Below, in pieces: positions 7,024-14,890 of a stretch of 30,406 nucleotides of DNA. The notes under the pieces were generated by a model, which was given only the letters and a program-made list of their open reading frames with translations, was not told where the DNA came from and did no database searches. Numbering within the stretch: position 1 is the stretch's first letter; each line of letters starts with the position of its first letter. Source of the DNA: an uncultured Bacteroidota bacterium (GTDB taxonomy: Bacteria > Bacteroidota > Bacteroidia > Chitinophagales > Chitinophagaceae); NCBI GenBank assembly GCA_937928385.1, contig CALEZD010000004.1, forward strand, positions 1 through 30,406. Reading direction: 5' to 3'. The position numbers and the translations under genes were made by a program.

Positions 7024-8629
7024 TTACCTGCCCTATACAGCCATTAGGCATTTGTATATACAACAGAGCTGCCAGCGTCGGCGCAATATCAATCATGTTC
7101 ACCGTACGGTGTGTTTCTCCTCTTTTTATTCCTGCACCGTACCACAGTAGCGGTATATGTGTATCATAGGGGTTCCATGAGCCATGCGTTGTGCCTGTTT
7201 TGCCATGCCCGCTATACCAGCCCGGCTTCATTACTATCTGCAGGCTACCGCTGCGCTCCCTGTTATAGCCATTTACTATCATGGTTTTAACAGGCTCCGG
7301 TATTACTGCATCATCCATATCTTGCATATCCACTACATACGCTACCCCATCTTGTTTGTACAGCCAATCTGTCACCAGTTGTTTCAATTCTTCTTTGTCA
7401 GTACCGGCTATGCTCTTTTCATTAAAATACACCTGGTAATTATACAGCGCCAGTATCAACGAATCCCTCCCTGTTTTTTCCTTCAGGTGTTCGTTCAGTC
7501 TGCCGGTAGCCTCAGCCTGTGTCTCGCTGCCTGCGGGTATGTTCAGGCTCTTCATATATCCTGCATTGTGGGCAGCTCCATGGTCGGCCGTCAGGAACAC
7601 CGTGTACTCCCCTTTGCCAATATTTTTATCAAGGTATGCCAAGAACGAAGCCAGTTCGTTATCCCATCTCAGGTACATATCTTCCATTTCTATTGCGTCG
7701 GGGCCATAGTTATGACCGGCATAGTCAGGTGTAGAGAATGTGACGCACAGAAAATCAGTTATATTATCCGCACCCAGTTGCTCACCTTTTATGCAAGCTT
7801 TTGCCGCTTTGAAGGTAATGGTATTACCCGCAGGCATGTAGCGAATGCCATAATAACCCTTGTTTTTATATGCAGGTGTTTTATGCGGAAAAACAGGTGC
7901 TGTTTCCCCCGGCAGTTTGCCCTCCCAATCTGTATTATCTGCGGTGCTGTTTGTGTATGCGTTTATAGGATACAACAGTTCCCAACTGCTGTTCATAAAT
8001 GTATCGGCCCAGCGCCTGTTGTTGAACTTAATCAGCCATGCGGGTAACTGCTGCATATAAAAGCTGCTGGTAATAAAATTGCCTGTACTATCGTCAAACC
8101 AGAAAGCCCCATCGGCGCTATGGCCTGCCGGCAAAATGCTGCCCCTGTCTTTTATACCTATGCCAAATACTTTTGCCTTGCCTTGTGTGGCTATTTTCAA
8201 TTCATCAGTAATAGTAGTGGTGTACATATTAGCAGGGCTCATCCGGCCTGCTTTCCCACTCCCCCCTACCGTATGTACGGTTTTATCTTCTGCACAGTAC
8301 ACAAACTTCCCTGTGTTTTTATCTACCCAATCGTTGGCGGCAATGCCATGTATGGCTGGCACACTGCCTGTATATATGGTGGCATGGCCCGGCCCCGTGA
8401 AAGATGGCAGGTAATTTATCATTGCATTTTGGCAATTAAAGCCCTCCCTCATCATCCTCTTCAGCCCGTTTTCACCATATTTTTCATAATATTTATACAA
8501 ATAATCCCACCTCATCTGGTCTACCACGATGCCTACCACCAATTTTGGACGTGAAATCTGTCCTTGCGCTTGTGCGGACAACACTATCACATGCAACAAA
8601 ACACATATATAGAACAATATTTTTTTCAT
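7004..8629 (-). CDS. pafA: PafA-like alkaline phosphatase
   Basis: The 541-residue protein has a signal peptide ('MKKILFYICVLLHVIVLSAQAQ') and one alkaline-phosphatase-superfamily domain. Catalytic residues fit the PafA set: metal-binding D37 in 'VGIVVDQMRWD', nucleophile T78 in 'SFTGPGHA', N99 in 'AANDW', and the K160/R162 pair in 'GIKDRG'. The zinc ligands fall in 'STPDYAGHNYGP', 'LTADHGAAH' and 'GTTHGSWNPYD'. PafA removes phosphate from many phosphomonoesters in the periplasm or outside the cell, and in Bacteroidota it can work without phosphate limitation. The length is close to the usual 540-550. Related phosphodiesterases lack the K/R pair, so monoesterase activity is expected. It is monocistronic, divergent from the oxoamine synthase gene. 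No regulatory box was recognised. Confidence 0.88.
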   Translation of the reverse strand: MKKILFYICVLLHVIVLSAQAQGQISRPKLVVGIVVDQMRWDYLYKYYEKYGENGLKRMMREGFNCQNAMINYLPSFTGPGHATIYTGSVPAIHGIAANDWVDKNTGKFVYCAEDKTVHTVGGSGKAGRMSPANMYTTTITDELKIATQGKAKVFGIGIKDRGSILPAGHSADGAFWFDDSTGNFITSSFYMQQLPAWLIKFNNRRWADTFMNSSWELLYPINAYTNSTADNTDWEGKLPGETAPVFPHKTPAYKNKGYYGIRYMPAGNTITFKAAKACIKGEQLGADNITDFLCVTFSTPDYAGHNYGPDAIEMEDMYLRWDNELASFLAYLDKNIGKGEYTVFLTADHGAAHNAGYMKSLNIPAGSETQAEATGRLNEHLKEKTGRDSLILALYNYQVYFNEKSIAGTDKEELKQLVTDWLYKQDGVAYVVDMQDMDDAVIPEPVKTMIVNGYNRERSGSLQIVMKPGWYSGHGKTGTTHGSWNPYDTHIPLLWYGAGIKRGETHRTVNMIDIAPTLAALLYIQMPNGCIGQVITELVD

Positions 8630-8703
8630 ATTTCAGAGGTTCTTTTCAACAAAAATGGCGATTACAGGCTATATATACCACTATGAACCAACAATATTTT
8701 CAT

Positions 8704-8711
8704 TAATTTTG
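8704..8711 (+). promoter_or_regulatory. -7 promoter box of the oxoamine synthase gene
   Basis: TAATTTTG is an exact TAnnTTTG match, 48 nt before the ATG at 8760 in the 130-bp gap between divergent genes. Confidence 0.55.
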
Positions 8712-8759
8712 CCCGCAATCTGGAAGCCATAATATTTATTAAATAACAGAAAGACATAT

Positions 8760-10037
8760 ATGGATTTATTTGCCAAGTTTGAGAATAAGCTGGGACCCAT
8801 CGGAGACCATGCAGACAAAGTGCCGGGGTATTTTTCTTTCCCTAAGCTGGAAGGGGAGATTGGTAACCACATGAAGTTTAGAGGGAAAGACGTAATTGTA
8901 TGGAGCCTGAACAACTATTTGGGTCTGGCTAACCACCCCGAAGTGAGAAAAGCGGATGCTGATGCAGCCAGGGATTATGGATTGGCCATGCCTATGGGTG
9001 CACGTATGATGAGCGGAAACTCCCCTCAACACGAAGAGTTTGAGAAACAACTGGCAGAGTTTGTGGGCAAAGAAGATGCCATGCTGCTGAACTATGGCTA
9101 CCAGGGTATGGTATCGGCCATTGACATACTGGTTGGCCGCCACGACGTGATTGTATATGACGCGGAGTCTCATGCCTGTATTTTAGACGGTGTGCGCCTG
9201 CATGCGGGTAAACGCTTTGTATTCAAACATAACGATGTAGCCGATTGCGAAAAACAACTGGCACGTGCGAAAGTACTTGCAGACCAGTTTGGCGGTGGTA
9301 TATTGGTAATAACGGAAGGTGTATTTGGCATGTCGGGCAACCAGGGTAAGGTGGCAGAAATCATCAAGCTGAAGGAAAAATATGAATTCCGCTTATTTGT
9401 GGATGATGCACATGGCTTTGGTACTATCGGGACAAAAGGCGCAGGTGTAGGCGAAGAGCAGAACTGTACAGAAGGTATAGATATCTACTTCTCTACATTC
9501 GCCAAATCAATGGCCAGCATAGGTGGCTTTATTGCGGGCGACCCTAAGATTTTAAAGTACATGCGTTATAACATGCGCTCACAGATTTTCGCGAAGACTA
9601 TGCCATTGCCATTGGTAATAGGTAATATGAAAAGGCTGGAGCTGATACGTAAGCACCCGGAGTTAAAAGAAAAATTGTGGCATAATGTACGTCGCCTGCA
9701 AAACGGCCTCAAAGAAAGAGGATTTGATATAGGCAAAACCAATACGCCTGTAACACCTGTTTTCCTGCATGGCGACCTGAGCCTGTATGAAACAACGCAA
9801 CTGATATACGACCTGCGTGAGAATTATCATATCTTCTGCTCGGTAGTATTATACCCCATAGTGCCTAAAGGCCAGATAATGCTGCGACTGATACCAACAG
9901 CTGTACACACAGATGAAGATATTGACCTGACGCTGAAAGCCTTTACTGATGTGCGTGCTAAACTGGAAGCGAAAGCATATCCGCAGGAATTACCACCCCA
10001 ACTGATGGTAAAAGATACTGCACAAGCTACAGTGTAA
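8760..10037 (+). CDS. alpha-oxoamine synthase (serine palmitoyltransferase or cysteate acyltransferase type)
   Basis: The 425-residue protein is a PLP fold-I enzyme of the KBL/AONS/SPT family, which joins an amino acid to an acyl thioester with loss of CO2. Visible landmarks are 'WSLNNYLGLANHP' (48-60), the PLP-stacking His in 'AESHACILDGVRL' (H138), 'VDDAHGFG' (D215/H218) and the PLP lysine K249 in 'STFAKSMASIGGF'. The N-terminus ('GYFSFPKLEGEIG') differs from the best-known bacterial serine palmitoyltransferases, though it recurs in Bacteroidota. Substrates could be serine plus acyl-CoA (sphingolipids) or cysteate plus acyl-ACP (capnine-type sulfonolipids known in gliding Bacteroidota). Biotin synthesis is less likely, since no bio genes are near. 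It acts in the cytoplasm. The gene has its own promoter box and a good terminator. Confidence 0.85.
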   Translation: MDLFAKFENKLGPIGDHADKVPGYFSFPKLEGEIGNHMKFRGKDVIVWSLNNYLGLANHPEVRKADADAARDYGLAMPMGARMMSGNSPQHEEFEKQLAEFVGKEDAMLLNYGYQGMVSAIDILVGRHDVIVYDAESHACILDGVRLHAGKRFVFKHNDVADCEKQLARAKVLADQFGGGILVITEGVFGMSGNQGKVAEIIKLKEKYEFRLFVDDAHGFGTIGTKGAGVGEEQNCTEGIDIYFSTFAKSMASIGGFIAGDPKILKYMRYNMRSQIFAKTMPLPLVIGNMKRLELIRKHPELKEKLWHNVRRLQNGLKERGFDIGKTNTPVTPVFLHGDLSLYETTQLIYDLRENYHIFCSVVLYPIVPKGQIMLRLIPTAVHTDEDIDLTLKAFTDVRAKLEAKAYPQELPPQLMVKDTAQATV

Positions 10038-10070
10038 GATTAAAAAAAAGTAAGTACAAGAATAATACGA

Positions 10071-10099
10071 ACAGGCTGCCGCAAGGCGGCCTGTTTTTT
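10071..10099. terminator. intrinsic terminator between convergent genes
   Basis: ACAGGC-T-GCC (10071-10080) pairs with GGC-G-GCCTGT (10084-10093) around a GCAA loop, followed by a T-run to 10099. The mirror strand also has T-rich flanks, so it may serve the small minus-strand gene as well. Confidence 0.85.
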
Positions 10100-10100
10100 G

Positions 10101-10304
10101 TTAGCGGTCGTTCTGTATCAACAGGTGAAACAGCCATATTACCAGCATAATCAATAAATCAATTATCAGCAGGCTGAGCGGGAATAACGTATAAACACCC
10201 GGAAAATTGGATTTATCTGTAAAATAATCGGCCCCCAGGCCAACAACGGTGAGGACTGCTAATACTATTGCTAATTTTCTCAGGTTAATCAATACTTTGC
10301 CCAT
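10101..10304 (-). CDS. small two-helix membrane protein
   Basis: I do not recognise this 67-residue protein. It consists of two hydrophobic helices (about 9-26 and 38-62) joined by a short polar loop containing 'DYFTDKSNFPGVY', with a basic N-terminus ('MGKVLINLRK'), which suggests that both ends face the cytoplasm. The gene ends right beside the hairpin shared with the convergent oxoamine synthase gene and diverges from gldD. Codon use resembles its neighbours. It is probably real, but short hydrophobic frames are easy to overcall. Confidence 0.55.
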   Translation of the reverse strand: MGKVLINLRKLAIVLAVLTVVGLGADYFTDKSNFPGVYTLFPLSLLIIDLLIMLVIWLFHLLIQNDR

Positions 10305-10359
10305 ATACGAAAACTAAGATAGTGAAAAGAACGGATGTGATATTATCAAACTTTACACT

Positions 10360-10367
10360 TAGTTTTG
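10360..10367 (+). promoter_or_regulatory. -7 promoter box of gldD, almost touching the start codon
   Basis: TAGTTTTG exactly matches TAnnTTTG and ends 6 nt before the ATG at 10374. Transcription would begin at or just before the start codon, so the mRNA should be leaderless or nearly so. This also rules out the in-frame TTG at 10365. Confidence 0.6.
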
Positions 10368-10373
10368 AGGCTT

Positions 10374-10970
10374 ATGAAACACATTATTATTTTCATACTG
10401 GCCTGTATCATTTTCGCGTCTTGCAAGCCTGAAGTACATACGCCGAAACCCCGCGGATACTTTCATATAGAGCTACCCAAACAAAGAGCATACCGTAGCT
10501 TTGACAGCAGTGGTTTCCCCTATCGTTTCGAATACCCGGTTTATGGCAAAATAGTTACCAATCCTGATTTTTTTGGTGACAAACCCGAAAATCCATATTG
10601 GATAAATATTGATTTCCCTACGATTGGAGGTAAAATATACCTGAGCTATAAAACCATATCAGACAAAAACCCCATCGGCAGGCTAAACGAAGACTTTTAC
10701 CAGATGACCTATACCGCCCACGACAAAAAAGCGGATTATATACAAGATTTGTACTTTAACGTACCTGAAAAAAAACTCTATACAGCCTTGTTTAATGTAA
10801 CAGGTGATGCTGCATCAGCCTACCAGTTTTATGCTACCGACTCAAACAACCACTATATAAGGGGTTCGCTGTATTTTGAAACCACGCCTAATGCAGATTC
10901 TTTACAACCGCTGAACGACTTTCTGAAACAGGATATCGTACACCTGCTGGAAACACTTGAATGGAAATAG
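10374..10970 (+). CDS. gldD: gliding motility lipoprotein GldD
   Basis: From the ATG at 10374 the protein has 198 residues with a lipoprotein signal peptide ending in 'FASC' (C17), so it is lipid-anchored. The body carries family signatures: 'PKPRGYFHIELPKQ', 'FPYRFEYPVYGKI', 'ENPYWINIDFP', 'GKIYLSYK' and a C-terminal 'DIVHLLETLEWK'. GldD is one of the lipoproteins required for Bacteroidota gliding and is linked with the type IX secretion and motility machinery; its exact role is unknown. A TTG nine bases upstream is in frame but lies inside the promoter box. It is not next to gldE here, its partner in flavobacteria. The gene is convergent with the histidine kinase, 4 nt apart. Confidence 0.9.
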   Translation: MKHIIIFILACIIFASCKPEVHTPKPRGYFHIELPKQRAYRSFDSSGFPYRFEYPVYGKIVTNPDFFGDKPENPYWINIDFPTIGGKIYLSYKTISDKNPIGRLNEDFYQMTYTAHDKKADYIQDLYFNVPEKKLYTALFNVTGDAASAYQFYATDSNNHYIRGSLYFETTPNADSLQPLNDFLKQDIVHLLETLEWK

Positions 10971-10974
10971 CGCC

Positions 10975-13047
10975 TTACAGTGGTATGCTGACGTAGAAGG
11001 TAGTGCCTTTTGCCTCCGCACTCTCAAACCATATTTTACCTCCATGAGCTTCTACTATCTGTTTAGAAATAGATAGCCCCAACCCGAATGGTTGCTCGCC
11101 TGAAGTACCGTAGCGTTTAGCCTCAGAAAACAAATCAAACACTTTGCCTTTCAGGTTATCCGGTATGCCTATCCCGCTATCTTCTACCTCTATTATGAAG
11201 TGGTCAGTCCCGTCTTTCAATCGCACTCTTATCTCGCCTGCTACGGGACTGAATTTGCTAGCATTATTCACCAGGTTGCCCACCACACGAAGCAGCTTTT
11301 CCTTATTTACGTGCGCTGATATATGATTAACAGGTGCTTCGAATACCAAACGCTGCTCTTTTTCAGCAGCTTTAAACTGCAACAGTGCAACTCTCTCCCT
11401 CAACTCGTTGGTAATGTCAGTTGGTTCTTTTTCCAGCTTCTCTTTACTTAGTGTTACTACTTCCAGCAAATCCTTGGTGAGGTTCAGCGCCTGCTCTCCT
11501 GATTTTCGCATCAGGTGTATATATTCTTTTTGCTCGTTGGTAGGTTCCTGTACTGTAGATTCAAAAATCTCCAGCAATGCCAGTGCAGAATTTACAGGGC
11601 TGCGCATATCGTGCGATACAGCTTTCATAATCCTGTCTTTTTCTGCGGCCGTGTTTTTCAATTCAGACAATGTGTCTTGCAGCAACTGTTGTTGAACAGC
11701 GATTTGTTTATTCTTTTCTTGCAGAATGTTCACGTGCTCCCGCGATTTTTTGAGGTTTTTGATGATTAGCACAATAACAATAATTGATAGCAGGCCTACA
11801 ACAATGGCCCAACCCAGGTACATCTTCCGTTGGCTGGCAGTCTTCTCCAGCGCAGCAATCCTGTATTCGTTCCCGATATTTTTCACCTGGTTATCTATGG
11901 TTGCCAGCGAAAAATCTACCAGGGTGGTACCTAACGAATCTTCAATATTTCGGTACGCCAGCAAATAATCATACGCCTTGGGTTTATCGCCCAGGCTATG
12001 CCAATATTGCCACTTAGTCTTGTTCCACCTGCACAGTACAGACAAGTTGGGTTTTTCCTGCAAATATTGATGTACCTGTTCTAATATATCCGAAGCCAGC
12101 AAGTGCCTGCCTGTTTTTATATATACATCGGCCAGCTTCAGCTTTGTGTATTGAGCATCCCTGGGGTCGTAGTTAATATACGTTTCATTATTAAGGCTCT
12201 CCAGCAAGTAATATTCAGCGGTATCATACCTACCCGCGGCAGAGTATGTACCGCCAATATTGGCTTTGATGATAGCCTGCGCCACTACTGTCAGGTGACG
12301 CCAAACCTTTGAGTATTGTTCACTGTTTTCTACCAACATCTGCAAGCCTGTATTATAATAGTGTATGGCACTATCATACATACCCATTCTTTCGTAGCAC
12401 AAACCAATATCATTGCAAAGCTGCTGTGTTCTGTAGAAGTAACCGAAACTACTGGTACAGGTAGCACAATTATCATACGCTACTTTGAAATAAGTCACTG
12501 CATCATCATACTGTTTGGCATAATATAATACCAGCCCTATTTTGAGATAATAATACCCTATAGCACATTTGTCATTATATTCTTCGGCCAGGGACAGTGC
12601 CTTATAGTAATACCTATATGCCGAATCCATACTCTTCCTGCCCTGTGCCAAATCAGCCTTGAAAAAGTAAGCCCATAAATAATGGTTAAGTGCAAAATCA
12701 CTCCTTGGCCCCGTATGCAGCAGCTCTAATACACTATCCAGGTATTGTTCAGCTATATCATGCCTCCCTATCCTGTTATACGAGTCAGAGTGCATCTGCA
12801 AGACAAAATATTTATCTGTTTTGCTCCTGCTGAAGCAGGTGTGGCGTATACTGTCCAGCAGCCTGAAATAATCATCAAAATTGCCTGCGTTTTTGTAGTC
12901 GCCCAGCCTGATGATACCGGACTCTGCATATTCCGGGGTAATGTCGGGAGCAAAATCCTCTTTTGAGTCTTTGCAACCTATTGATAGTAATGCTGCTGAT
13001 AATATTACTGCAGCCAGGTATTTGGGTAATCTTAAAGTCCTATTCAT
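10975..13047 (-). CDS. TPR sensor histidine kinase
   Basis: The 690-residue protein has a signal peptide with a weak lipobox ('LLSIGC', C25), a periplasmic TPR region (about 60-375, repeats such as 'DIAEQYLDSVLELL' and 'YDSAIHYYNTGLQML'), one membrane helix (about 410-430), a coiled coil (about 432-475) and a cytoplasmic kinase core. The kinase has the H box 'VSHDMRSP' (H479), N box 'NLVNNASKFS' (591-600), G1 'DSGIGIP' and G2 'GLGLSIS', so it should autophosphorylate. This arrangement is common in Bacteroidota, where the TPR part probably binds a periplasmic ligand or protein. No response regulator lies beside it, so its partner is elsewhere. If the lipobox is used, the protein would be both lipid-anchored and membrane-spanning. 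Confidence 0.92.
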   Translation of the reverse strand: MNRTLRLPKYLAAVILSAALLSIGCKDSKEDFAPDITPEYAESGIIRLGDYKNAGNFDDYFRLLDSIRHTCFSRSKTDKYFVLQMHSDSYNRIGRHDIAEQYLDSVLELLHTGPRSDFALNHYLWAYFFKADLAQGRKSMDSAYRYYYKALSLAEEYNDKCAIGYYYLKIGLVLYYAKQYDDAVTYFKVAYDNCATCTSSFGYFYRTQQLCNDIGLCYERMGMYDSAIHYYNTGLQMLVENSEQYSKVWRHLTVVAQAIIKANIGGTYSAAGRYDTAEYYLLESLNNETYINYDPRDAQYTKLKLADVYIKTGRHLLASDILEQVHQYLQEKPNLSVLCRWNKTKWQYWHSLGDKPKAYDYLLAYRNIEDSLGTTLVDFSLATIDNQVKNIGNEYRIAALEKTASQRKMYLGWAIVVGLLSIIVIVLIIKNLKKSREHVNILQEKNKQIAVQQQLLQDTLSELKNTAAEKDRIMKAVSHDMRSPVNSALALLEIFESTVQEPTNEQKEYIHLMRKSGEQALNLTKDLLEVVTLSKEKLEKEPTDITNELRERVALLQFKAAEKEQRLVFEAPVNHISAHVNKEKLLRVVGNLVNNASKFSPVAGEIRVRLKDGTDHFIIEVEDSGIGIPDNLKGKVFDLFSEAKRYGTSGEQPFGLGLSISKQIVEAHGGKIWFESAEAKGTTFYVSIPL

Positions 13048-13158
13048 TATTTACTACACAGTTCCGGGTTCCAAAATACAGCTAATATTCAATTAATTAC
13101 CATCCGAACATTCAATAAAAAGAGATGTTCTGGGTAATATTTTATACCCTGAGTTTAT

Positions 13159-13166
13159 TATCTTTG
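13159..13166 (+). promoter_or_regulatory. -7 promoter box of tRNA-Arg
   Basis: TATCTTTG is an exact consensus match ending 17 nt before the first base of the tRNA. Confidence 0.6.
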
Positions 13167-13183
13167 CATCCTTTCTGAACGAA

Positions 13184-13255
13184 GGCCTCGTAGTTCAATG
13201 GATAGAATAGAAGTTTCCTAAACTTTAGATACAGGTTCGATTCCTGTCGAGGCTA
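13184..13255 (+). tRNA. tRNA-Arg (anticodon CCT)
   Basis: A full cloverleaf can be drawn. The acceptor arm GGCCTCG (13184-13190) pairs with CGAGGCT (13248-13254, with a G-U first pair). The D stem is GTTC/GAAT. The anticodon stem GAAGT/ACTTT surrounds the loop TTCCTAA, with anticodon CCT at 13217-13219 reading AGG (Arg). The T arm is ACAGG-TTCGATT-CCTGT, with discriminator A13255. CCA is not encoded: the next bases are CTACC. Confidence 0.93.
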
Positions 13256-13304
13256 CTACCTTTTTACATTATTGCAACAGGGAAAGAGTTCCTGTCGAGG
13301 CTAC
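13241..13304. repeat. direct repeat of the tRNA-Arg 3' end (possible attachment-site scar)
   Basis: The 16 bases TTCCTGTCGAGGCTAC at 13241-13256 (T arm and acceptor of the tRNA) occur again, unchanged, at 13289-13304. Ahead of the second copy, ACAGG (13278-13282) could again pair with CCTGT, mimicking a T arm, and behind it comes CA, giving an acceptor plus A-CCA end. The rest of the tRNA is not duplicated. Confidence 0.7.
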
Positions 13305-13359
13305 CAACATGGCAATGTGAGTGTCCCCCCTAAACTGTCTTGCTACGCTATTATTTATA

Positions 13360-14790
13360 TTACATCATCCCCTTCACCAATCCACCCAATGTCTTCAGGG
13401 CATTGTCTACCTTATCGGTCCAGGGCATACCGTAGCTGATGCGCATACAGTTGCTGTAGCGCTCCTGCAGGGTGAACATACTGCCGGGGGCGATGCTGAT
13501 TTTATGTTGCGCGGCCTCGCGGTACACGGCGTAGGTATCTATTTTATTATCCAGCTCCAGCCAGAATATAAATCCACCCTTGGGGCTGCTCATCTTCACA
13601 TTATCAGGAAAATACTCTCCTATGGCACGGGCAAATTGCAGGCTGTTGCTATGCAATGTCTGCCGCAGCTTGCGCAGATGACGCTCATAGGCACCCTCTG
13701 CCATAAAGTTGGCAATGGCTGTTTGCTGCGGCGTGGCCGATGTAATGCTGTTATACAGCTTCAGCCGCTTTACTTTTTCAAAATATTTGCCCGGCGCTAC
13801 CCAGCCTACCCTGAAACCCGGTGCCAGCGTTTTGGATATGGAGCCGCACCACAGCACATTGCCTTCTTCGTCAAAGCTCTTGCAGCTCTTAGGCCTTTGC
13901 TTGCCAAAGTACACGTCGCCATACAGGTCGTCTTCTATCAGCGGTATGCCATGGCGCGATAATAATTTCACTGTAGCTTCCTTGGCTTCGTCGGGCATAC
14001 AATAGCCCAGGGGGTTACTGAAGTTAGTGACAAAAAAACAGGCTTTTATATTATGCTTGCCCAACGCTTTTTTCAGGTCGTCGGGGTCTACACCTGTATC
14101 GGGATCAGTAGGTAGTTCCAGCACCTTCAGCCCTATGCTTTGTGCAAAGCGCAGCATACCAAAATACACCGGGCTCTCCACCGCTATGGTATCTCCCGGT
14201 TTTGTCAGCGCCAGCAGCGAGTAAGAAATAGCATTCATACAGCCCGCCGTGGTGATGATGTCTTCAGGCTGTAAATGTCCGCCCCACTCTATAGATGTTT
14301 TGGCTATCTGCCTGCGTAGCGAGCTGTTGCCCTGTATACTCTCGTACGATGTACCATTTGCTGGCAGCTCGCGCATAGCCTGTACCATAGCCTTGTTCAG
14401 CCTGGCCAGTGGCAGCAGTTCAGGGTCAGGTACGCTCAGCGACAGCCGCACCATACCCTGCATGGCAAAGTCATCATACACCTCTGATATGATGGCTTCC
14501 ACACTCTTGGCCTTAGCCACGGGTCTGGGATTGCTCTTCTCCACCTTGCGCGGAAAACGTGTGGGGTTGTACCGCACAAAATACCCCGACTGCGGACGGG
14601 CCTCTATCAGCCCCTTGCCTTCCAACAGATAATACGCCTGCAATGTGGTACTCATGCTCACATCGTGCATCTTGCTGAGGTTGCGCACGCTGGGCAGTTT
14701 CTCACCAATGCGCAGCACATTGTTCATGATACGTTGCTCTATATCATCGGCTATGGCCATGTATATATGCGTGCCTTTATCCGTTTTCAT
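13360..14790 (-). CDS. MocR-type transcriptional regulator (GntR HTH fused to aminotransferase)
   Basis: The 476-residue protein joins a GntR winged helix (residues 5-75, 'IGEKLPSVRNLSKMHDVSMSTTLQAY' pattern) to a class I/II aminotransferase-like domain (about 115-470). Landmarks are 'TAGCMNAISYSL', 'NPLGYCM', 'EDDLYGDVYF' and the PLP lysine K320 in 'GSISKTLAPGFRVGW'. MocR proteins sense PLP or amino-acid-PLP adducts and act on divergent genes; PdxR and GabR are known members. Here the divergent neighbour is an EamA permease followed by a branched-chain aminotransferase, so a role in amino-acid export or metabolism is likely (inference). A direct repeat in the intergenic region is a candidate operator. 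The catalytic-like residues are kept, as is usual in the family. Confidence 0.93.
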   Translation of the reverse strand: MKTDKGTHIYMAIADDIEQRIMNNVLRIGEKLPSVRNLSKMHDVSMSTTLQAYYLLEGKGLIEARPQSGYFVRYNPTRFPRKVEKSNPRPVAKAKSVEAIISEVYDDFAMQGMVRLSLSVPDPELLPLARLNKAMVQAMRELPANGTSYESIQGNSSLRRQIAKTSIEWGGHLQPEDIITTAGCMNAISYSLLALTKPGDTIAVESPVYFGMLRFAQSIGLKVLELPTDPDTGVDPDDLKKALGKHNIKACFFVTNFSNPLGYCMPDEAKEATVKLLSRHGIPLIEDDLYGDVYFGKQRPKSCKSFDEEGNVLWCGSISKTLAPGFRVGWVAPGKYFEKVKRLKLYNSITSATPQQTAIANFMAEGAYERHLRKLRQTLHSNSLQFARAIGEYFPDNVKMSSPKGGFIFWLELDNKIDTYAVYREAAQHKISIAPGSMFTLQERYSNCMRISYGMPWTDKVDNALKTLGGLVKGMM

Positions 14791-14820
14791 ACACTATGCT
14801 TTTGATAACACAAAGATAAA

Positions 14821-14860
14821 CTGTTATGGTCGAAAATATGAAAATTGTATCTGTTTTGGT
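14821..14860. promoter_or_regulatory. direct-repeat candidate operator for the MocR regulator
   Basis: CTGTTATGGT (14821-14830) and CTGTTTTGGT (14851-14860) differ at one base and start 30 bp apart, about three helical turns, so both face the same side of the DNA. The second copy contains a TTTG that could be the -33 element of the permease promoter, whose -7-like box GATATTTG is at 14875-14882. Direct repeats on one face are the usual MocR operator layout. Confidence 0.5.
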
Positions 14861-14890
14861 TTCAGAAATACCCGGATATTTGCAGCTGAG

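Noticed and set aside
7184..8047. Long plus-strand open frame (287 codons) opposite the phosphatase gene
   Set aside because: It is a shadow of the PafA-like coding sequence, rich in Cys, His and Ile without domain features, and the minus-strand gene has full catalytic motifs.
14645..14890. N-terminal extension of the EamA permease
   Set aside because: It is antisense to the MocR gene and crosses the divergent promoter region; the ATG at 14891 begins right at the first helix.
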